From: an uncultured Alteromonadaceae bacterium
GTDB lineage: Bacteria; Pseudomonadota; Gammaproteobacteria; Enterobacterales; Alteromonadaceae
Assembly: GCA_913056495.1 (NCBI GenBank)
Contig: CAJXMO010000017.1
Span: forward strand, 1 to 64,000
Reading direction: 5' to 3'
Length of the DNA stretch: 64,000 nt
A program made the position numbers and the translations under genes. Numbering within the stretch: position 1 is the first letter of the stretch; each line of letters begins with the position of its first letter. The notes under the pieces are model-generated. The model saw only the letters and a program-made list of their open reading frames with translations, did no database searches and was not told the DNA's origin. This document shows positions 58,751 through 64,000 of this stretch, piece by piece.

Positions 58751-60994
58751 ATGAAGATAAAATTATTACAAACAAAAAATCAGTTCAAATCAAAGCGTAA
58801 AAATATGCTGCTTGCATCCGCATTTATGCTGGCTGGTATTTCTGCGGTGTCAGCGCAGGATATTCATTTTGAGTTCAATGGCGAGGGTGAAAGCAAAGCC
58901 ATGACGCACTGGGGTGTGGATACCGCTTGGCCTAGCCCTGATAATGTTCGCCAGTCTATTTTTCATATGGGGCTTGAGCAGGTTGATGTTGTGCGTATTA
59001 ACTTTTTTATGTTTGAACCTTTGGATGAAAATGGCGAAATTGGCCCAGAGTCAAAAGCCTTTATTGATAATCAATTATCTCTGGCTGCCTTAGCCGGTGC
59101 AGTGCCAATTGCACTCACCCCCGCAACCGGAGAATACAGAGATTATGACGGAGACGGGCAAGTTGACGGACCAACTCATCCTTATTATTTGGATGAAAAC
59201 GGCAATGCGATCCCTGAGCGCTGGTTAGCGTTAATGGAAGCAACTCAAAAATATATTGGTCAACCTATTCATGCGCTGGAAATTTTTAATGAGCCTGATT
59301 ACTGGGTAGGCATGGGTACACCGCAAACTTTACGTGAAATTATGCTGTTAACGGCACAAAGTCCGGTTTTTGCTGAAACTGAGCTTCACGCAGCCAGTAC
59401 ATTGTGTAGTTGTAGTGCTCAATATTGGTACGACGCTGTAGCCGATGTTGCGACGCATGGTACTTTGCATCAACTAGCCAGCTGGGGCGGTAATGGCTCA
59501 GAGTTTTATATTAATTTTATTGAGCATGTTAAAGCAAACGGCGATATTCCTTACAACGACGAATTGCATAGTATGGCTGAAGTTTTATATGGAGCTGAGT
59601 ATGGCATGCAAGGCGGGATCTGGTGGGCCGATGCTCTGCTGACACGGGGTAAACTGGTTAATGCGGTTCAGGGGAAACGTTTAGGTTACGGCGAGCTTCG
59701 CTGGAAAGATGCGACCGGAGCGGTTTATCGTGCACCGGATGGCGAAGTGTACGGTTTTGCTGGCAGTTTTGAACGTGAAGGGCCAAATCATTCATTCAGA
59801 TATATATCAGATGATCAGGCTGTATATTTTGAAGGCATTGGACCTATCAAAGAGTTTATGATGCCAACCTGGGCAGATCCACACGGCGGGTATATTAATA
59901 TAGATGAAGAACCGGTTGTGCCTGCACTAGATGGCTACACCTGGAAAATAGTCAATAAAGCCGGTAATCGGGTTATTGAAGCTGAAGGTTTAGATAATGG
60001 CGCCAATTTACGGACAGCCAAAGATAGTGACTCAAGTAGCCAAAAATGGAAAATATCCCGTTCACGAGATGGGTATTTAAGCTTTATAAACGTGGGCACT
60101 GGCAAGTCTGCCGATGTGTATGAATGGTCAACCTCAGATGGTGGCAATATTGCTCAATGGGATAACTTTAACAGCCTTAATCAGAAATGGTGGTTAGAGC
60201 CGGCAGAAGAAGGGTATTTTTATATTCGAAGTGGTCACAGTAACCTGTATTTAGAGGATGTAAAAACTCATTCTAAAAATGTGATTCAGGGTGAATTCAA
60301 TGACAGTGATCGCCAGCAATGGAAATTTCAGCTAGTTGAAGATTCACAAAATGGTGAGTTGGTTGCTCATTATCAGTTTGAAGGGGATGCTTCAGATAGC
60401 AGTGCCGCATTAAATCACGGTTCAGGTTCAGGTTCGATTTCATATGATGATTCAAACCCGGCTGAAAATCAGGGCCAATATTTAGAACTGAGCGGTGGTT
60501 GGGACTGGTGGGGTGAACATATTCAGCTTCCGTCCGATATTGCTAATAGTGAAGATATTACGATTGCAAGCTGGATCAATTGGCAAGGCGGCGCAGCATT
60601 GCAGCGTGTCTTTGATTTTGGTATAGATACTAATCGTTATATGTTTTTAACCCCAGCGGATGCTGATGGGAAAATGCGATTTTCAATGACAACCCAAAGC
60701 TGGTGGGATGAGCAATCAATGGTGACTCAAGCGCTTCCAACCAACGAATGGGTTCATATCGCGATTACCTTGGGTGGTAATACGGCTAAAATTTATATAA
60801 ATGGGCAGTTACAGGTAGCTGGTTATATGTTTATTAATCCGTCAGATATATATGCAGATGCGCAAAATCAGCAAAACTTTATTGGTCGCAGCCAATGGGG
60901 CGACCCGACTTTTATCGGTTCAATTGATGATTTTAGAATTTATAATTATGCATTAAATGCTGATGCCATTGCCGAGCTTGCTGAAGTTAACTAA
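58751..60994 (+). CDS. Clan GH-A-like hydrolase with RICIN and LamG domains
   Basis: A 747-residue secreted multidomain protein. The signal peptide has a long basic n-region (first 18 residues, KIKLLQTKNQFKSKRK) before MLLASAFMLAGISAVSA; ATG 58805 is a possible shorter start. Residues about 37-395 look like a (beta/alpha)8 barrel: MTHWGVDTAWPSPDNVRQS, VDVVRINFFMF, and the GH-A-type acid/base LEIFNEPDYWVG (E181). I cannot assign the barrel to a known GH family or locate the nucleophile. A RICIN beta-trefoil follows (about 395-528) with three QxW repeats (SSQKWKI, LNQKWW, RQQWKF), then a LamG/ConA-like lectin domain (about 535-745). The binding domains and the ECF promoter point to a surface enzyme of the arabinogalactan-type locus. 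Confidence 0.8.
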   Translation: MKIKLLQTKNQFKSKRKNMLLASAFMLAGISAVSAQDIHFEFNGEGESKAMTHWGVDTAWPSPDNVRQSIFHMGLEQVDVVRINFFMFEPLDENGEIGPESKAFIDNQLSLAALAGAVPIALTPATGEYRDYDGDGQVDGPTHPYYLDENGNAIPERWLALMEATQKYIGQPIHALEIFNEPDYWVGMGTPQTLREIMLLTAQSPVFAETELHAASTLCSCSAQYWYDAVADVATHGTLHQLASWGGNGSEFYINFIEHVKANGDIPYNDELHSMAEVLYGAEYGMQGGIWWADALLTRGKLVNAVQGKRLGYGELRWKDATGAVYRAPDGEVYGFAGSFEREGPNHSFRYISDDQAVYFEGIGPIKEFMMPTWADPHGGYINIDEEPVVPALDGYTWKIVNKAGNRVIEAEGLDNGANLRTAKDSDSSSQKWKISRSRDGYLSFINVGTGKSADVYEWSTSDGGNIAQWDNFNSLNQKWWLEPAEEGYFYIRSGHSNLYLEDVKTHSKNVIQGEFNDSDRQQWKFQLVEDSQNGELVAHYQFEGDASDSSAALNHGSGSGSISYDDSNPAENQGQYLELSGGWDWWGEHIQLPSDIANSEDITIASWINWQGGAALQRVFDFGIDTNRYMFLTPADADGKMRFSMTTQSWWDEQSMVTQALPTNEWVHIAITLGGNTAKIYINGQLQVAGYMFINPSDIYADAQNQQNFIGRSQWGDPTFIGSIDDFRIYNYALNADAIAELAEVN

Positions 60995-61050
60995 TTCTCA
61001 ACTCAACTTATCAACAAAGGTCAACGGACCTAAAGACAGTTAAGATTGAC

Positions 61051-61086
61051 AAAAGCCAGAGATAAGTGATTATCTCTGGCTTTTTA
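61051..61086 (+). terminator. Terminator of the GH-A-like gene
   Basis: Arms AAAAGCCAGAGATAA (61051-61065) and TTATCTCTGGCTTTT (61070-61084) with a GTGA loop, followed by T. Confidence 0.85.
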
Positions 61087-61133
61087 GCTATCTGCAGCTT
61101 TAATCAGGCTTATCTTTCTGACTAACTTAAATT

Positions 61134-61159
61134 ACGGGTTTTTATTGTATATTCGTTAT
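61134..61159 (+). promoter_or_regulatory. Sigma 2-type ECF promoter (GH43 at 61276)
   Basis: ACGGGTTTT begins at 61134 and TTCGTTATT has its TCG at 61153, 19 bases apart. Confidence 0.65.
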
Positions 61160-61275
61160 TAATTTACTTTAAGTATTTTAAAAACAAAGCATAAATATTC
61201 TAAAAGGCTATCAACAACTTAATTTATGGTTATGATAATGCCAATATATTAAAAATGGTTATAAGGATTAATTGA

Positions 61276-62319
61276 ATGACATTTCATTTTCGAAAAATAT
61301 TAAAACGAACAAGTCGAAAATCTATACTGGCTTTTGGCTTGCTGTTCGCGGTTGCGGGTTGCAGCTCCAGCTTTAATGCAAATACGGTTAAACAAGCGGA
61401 TTATATTAACCCGGTGGCAGAGGAGCGGGCGGATCCTTGGGTTTATAAAGACACTGACGATACCTACTATTTTATTGCCTCAGTGCCTGAATTTGATCGA
61501 ATTATACTGCGCTCAGCAAAATCGATAAATGAAATTAATAATGCCAAAGAAAAAGTCGTCTGGAAAAAACACGCGTCCGGAATAATGGGCGCGCATATCT
61601 GGGCACCTGAATTGCATAAAATTGATGGTAAGTGGTATATCTATTTTGCTGCGGGTGAAGCGGAAAATATTTGGAACATTCGAATGTATGCGTTATCCAA
61701 CGACTCAGCCAACCCGATGCAAGGTGAATGGAAAGAAGAAGGCCAGATCAAAAGCCATTTTGAATCTTTTTCATTAGATGCAACCAGTTTTGAGCATAAA
61801 GGTAAACGCTATATGATTTGGGCACAATATAAAGATGACAGCTCAAATTTATGGATGTCAGAAATGGCTTCTGCCACTGAGTTAACCGGTCCTGTTATTC
61901 AATTGTCTACACCTGAATATGACTGGGAAAAAGTGACCTATAAAGTGAACGAAGGCGCGGCCGTACTGATTCGAAATGGAAAAATATTTGTCACTTATTC
62001 AGCCAGTGCTACAGATCACAATTATGCAATGGGCCTGTTATGGGCAGATGTGGATGCGGATATTATGGATCCTAAAAACTGGAATAAATCAAAAACACCG
62101 GTTTTTTCTACTAATGAATCCGTTGGTCGATATGGCCCAGGCCACAATAGTTTTACAATTGCTGAAGATGGTGAAACTGATTTAATGATTTATCACGCCC
62201 GAACTTATCGCGGCGTAAAAGGCAACCCATTAACTGATCCCAATCGTCATGCCAGAGTGAGAGTAATTCAGTGGGATGACAATGGTTTTCCGGTTTTTGG
62301 TCAGGCATTAGATGATTAA
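61276..62319 (+). CDS. GH43-family lipoprotein, arabinofuranosidase-like
   Basis: A 347-residue lipoprotein (lipobox VAGC, Cys29) and full-length GH43 propeller: YINPVAEERADPWVYKDTDD (base Asp in RADPW), IMGAHIWAPELHKIDGKWYI, SLDATSFEHKGKRYMIWAQY (middle acidic residue), VNEGAAVLIRNGKIFVTYSA (general acid Glu) and RYGPGHNSF. The pattern RADPWVY with GAHIWAPELH is the one seen in exo-alpha-1,5-L-arabinofuranosidase-type GH43 enzymes, so arabinan or arabinogalactan side chains are likely substrates. AAGGA lies nine bases before the ATG. Own ECF promoter and strong terminator. Confidence 0.87.
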   Translation: MTFHFRKILKRTSRKSILAFGLLFAVAGCSSSFNANTVKQADYINPVAEERADPWVYKDTDDTYYFIASVPEFDRIILRSAKSINEINNAKEKVVWKKHASGIMGAHIWAPELHKIDGKWYIYFAAGEAENIWNIRMYALSNDSANPMQGEWKEEGQIKSHFESFSLDATSFEHKGKRYMIWAQYKDDSSNLWMSEMASATELTGPVIQLSTPEYDWEKVTYKVNEGAAVLIRNGKIFVTYSASATDHNYAMGLLWADVDADIMDPKNWNKSKTPVFSTNESVGRYGPGHNSFTIAEDGETDLMIYHARTYRGVKGNPLTDPNRHARVRVIQWDDNGFPVFGQALDD

Positions 62320-62340
62320 TCAATAGCAACTTGACTAGTT

Positions 62341-62379
62341 AAAAGCCCGCTCAGTTATCATAACTAAGCGGGCTTTTTT
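62341..62379. terminator. Strong bidirectional-type terminator
   Basis: Two 18-base arms (AAAAGCCCGCTCAGTTAT, one G-U mismatch to its partner) around a single loop base, with T-runs on both sides. Confidence 0.85.
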
Positions 62380-62735
62380 ATTTTTTGTTTTACTTATCCA
62401 TAATCGTGTTTGCTTTTGAACTTAATACATGACGCGCGGATGTTGGTAAATTGTCCCGTATTGTTATGAATACCTAAATTCAGCGAAAAATGCTTCTGCT
62501 TTTTAGTGAATAAACCAAAAAAGTTCAACAGGCCCAAATGCCGCTCTTTGACTGTCGCTCTGGCAACGGTAGAAGTCAGTAATGTATATGGAGGGATTCC
62601 AGTTATTTAGGATTTGTCTAGACACAAAAATCCTGTGTTCTAAATTTTAGCTCCTCCATTTAAAATTTGGCGACAACTTAAAGTATGATCTCTTGAAAGT
62701 ATGTTTTGATAGGCTGGTTGAGGAATGAGGAAAAA
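62380..62735. other. Intergenic region between convergent genes
   Basis: About 355 bases between the terminators of the GH43 gene and TBDT 3. No gene or repeat recognised. Confidence 0.45.
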
Positions 62736-62762
62736 GTGCAGCCGGTGTTAAACCGGCTGCAC
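62736..62762 (-). terminator. Rho-independent terminator of TBDT 3
   Basis: GTGCAGCCGGT (62736-62746) and ACCGGCTGCAC (62752-62762); on the minus strand it is followed by TTTTT. Confidence 0.8.
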
Positions 62763-62779
62763 GAGTACAATAAAAGTGA

Positions 62780-64000
62780 TTAGAAATTAAATCTGAAACC
62801 ACCGCCAATATAACGGCCTTCATCACGGCGGTCCTGAGCATATTTAACGCTATATTGCTCATCATCGGATGGACCAAACGAATTAACTGTATAATTTCTG
62901 AACGGTTTAGCTTGGATGTTAGCAACATCAAAATAAACGCTGAAGTTGTCATGTACATCATAGTTTATACTAAAGTCTAAACGACTGACCGGTTCAGACA
63001 TATTGCCGATAAACCCGTCTAAGTCCGGATCAGGTGATGAACCATACCAGTTAACCCATTCAGATCGTCTGTTGTAAGAAATTCTAACGGAAAAGCGCTC
63101 TTGCTCATAGAATACGGCACCATTGTATGTGTATTTAGATAACCCAGGTATTTTTTGGAAGTCACCAAATGTTCCGTCTCCTTCCGGTATTCTGTTTTTA
63201 CCAGTCAGGCTGGTTATGTTGGCAGACGCACCAAATGCATGCATGTAATCAGGTAAAAAGTCATGGTCGAAGAAAGTTGAAGCACTGACTTCCCAGCCTC
63301 TTAAACGACCTTCTGCAGCATTTTCTGGTCGGTTCAGACTCACTCTGCCATATTCTTCAGTCTCAATAAAACGCGGATACCAGTTAATAAAACCATCCAG
63401 TTCACGATAGAAAACCGCGCCACTTAAATAACCGGATTCAGAGAAATAATATTCCAGGCTAACATCATAGTTATTAGAGGTTAGTGATTTAAGATCCGGG
63501 TTGCCGCCTGAACCATATGCATCGATTGATACCTCTTCACCATCTGGCGCATTAGGGTTTTCAACGGTTTCCTGGGTCTGAGTAATATTTAATGCCGGAT
63601 TTAAATCGCTAAAATTAGGTTTGGTTACACTTTGGGTAAAGCCCATGCGAAGTTGCAAATCATCGGTTAAGCGTGCACGGAAGCTGATGTTAGGCAGTAC
63701 ATCTGTATATTCATTTGATGCTTCTCTTGGCTCAAGTGTTTTGTTGCGTTCTTTATCAGTCACGGTTGAAATACCATGTGTTTCACTTTCGGTTTTTGCA
63801 ATTCGAACACCGGCAAATACATCTACGCCCACATCACCAATTTCAAAAAATGATTTCGTTTGTATGTAAGCTGCATAGGTTTTCTCTTTTGCTAACCAAT
63901 CATTTGCAGGATCAAGTTGAATATCACCTTCCCACAAAGCTGCCCCGATGGTATCTCCTTTTTCAATTAAAGCATCGTAGGCGAGTTGACGTAATTCTTC
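62780..64000 (-). CDS. TonB-dependent receptor, C-terminal part (TBDT 3), runs off the window
   Basis: The last 406 codons of a TBDT read leftwards from the window edge; the frame is open to base 64000 (EELRQLAYDALIEKGDTIGA), so the N-terminus, plug and promoter lie outside. Barrel features are FAGVRIAKTESETHGIS, GFTQSVTKPNFSDLNPALNI, YGSGGNPDLKSLTSNNYDVS and the end YIGGGFRFNF, matching the closing strands of TBDT 2 (YFGAGLRFNY). It belongs to the same receptor group as TBDT 2 and probably takes up oligosaccharides from the same locus. Whether it has an STN domain cannot be seen. Confidence 0.9.
   Translation of the reverse strand, partial: EELRQLAYDALIEKGDTIGAALWEGDIQLDPANDWLAKEKTYAAYIQTKSFFEIGDVGVDVFAGVRIAKTESETHGISTVTDKERNKTLEPREASNEYTDVLPNISFRARLTDDLQLRMGFTQSVTKPNFSDLNPALNITQTQETVENPNAPDGEEVSIDAYGSGGNPDLKSLTSNNYDVSLEYYFSESGYLSGAVFYRELDGFINWYPRFIETEEYGRVSLNRPENAAEGRLRGWEVSASTFFDHDFLPDYMHAFGASANITSLTGKNRIPEGDGTFGDFQKIPGLSKYTYNGAVFYEQERFSVRISYNRRSEWVNWYGSSPDPDLDGFIGNMSEPVSRLDFSINYDVHDNFSVYFDVANIQAKPFRNYTVNSFGPSDDEQYSVKYAQDRRDEGRYIGGGFRFNF

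Noticed and set aside
61669..61691. GCGGAAA followed by TCG inside the GH43 coding sequence
   Set aside because: Spacing is 20 rather than 19, it lacks TCGTCTT, and it is within a gene.

Overview
The window looks like a chromosomal segment of a marine, polysaccharide-degrading gammaproteobacterium, most likely an Alteromonadales member (Catenovulum/Paraglaciecola/Alteromonas-like). The reasons are AT-rich coding sequence, several TonB-dependent receptors (TBDTs) paired with ECF sigma/FecR regulators, many lipoprotein glycosidases, a GlyGly-CTERM secreted enzyme, REP-like hairpins, and a Vibrio-type integron cassette. The genus cannot be fixed from sequence alone. I see no rRNA, tRNA or CRISPR array.

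Layout. 0.5-6.2 kb: a periplasmic solute-binding-like protein, a cytoplasmic GH13 cyclodextrinase/neopullulanase-like enzyme, and a divergent pair of a sugar-binding protein plus chemoreceptor; the divergent promoter carries two copies of an ACAACGTTGT palindrome. 6.2-9.1 kb: a scar of mobile DNA, with an IS4-family relic, two IS110-family relics, one clear and one degenerate integron attC site, a higBA2-type toxin-antitoxin cassette, two orphan cassette ORFs and a MITE-like element, but no integrase. 9.2-14.4 kb: ECF sigma 1/FecR 1 divergent from TBDT 1. 14.8-19.7 kb: housekeeping and hypothetical genes. 19.7-31.3 kb: a rhamnogalacturonan-I/pectin locus (DUF1961 lipoprotein, PL26-like exo-lyase, GH105, GPH-type MFS transporter, PL22 oligogalacturonate lyase, GH43-like lipoprotein, two esterases). 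31.5-37.3 kb: S41 peptidase, site-2 protease, DUF47/PiT phosphate uptake. 37.5-51.8 kb: an arabinogalactan/galactan-type locus (GH43, GH30, GH2, sigma 2/FecR 2/TBDT 2, two more GH43). 52.2-58.3 kb: an accessory block (membrane protein, SpoU methyltransferase, phosphatase, GrpB, a nonsense-broken membrane protein gene, AraC regulator, PEBP, and a frame-split coiled-coil gene). 58.7-64 kb: the locus resumes with a large clan GH-A-like/RICIN/LamG protein, another GH43, and the 3' part of TBDT 3.

How the parts connect. The two ECF systems can be tied to their targets. Sigma 1 and TBDT 1 share a promoter GCGGAAA...TCGTCTT. The sigma 2 gene and six glycosidase promoters share ACGG...TCGT. In all nine sites the first base of the -35 tetramer lies exactly 19 bases before the first base of TCG. 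This predicts that sigma 2 is autoregulated and drives scattered enzyme genes on both strands, including two beyond the inserted accessory block, when TBDT 2 senses its glycan. The pectin enzymes at 20-31 kb lack this motif, so they are probably under a different regulator outside the window. Product functions come from recognisable motifs and family resemblance; substrate assignments for the GH43 and GH-A-like proteins are inference.
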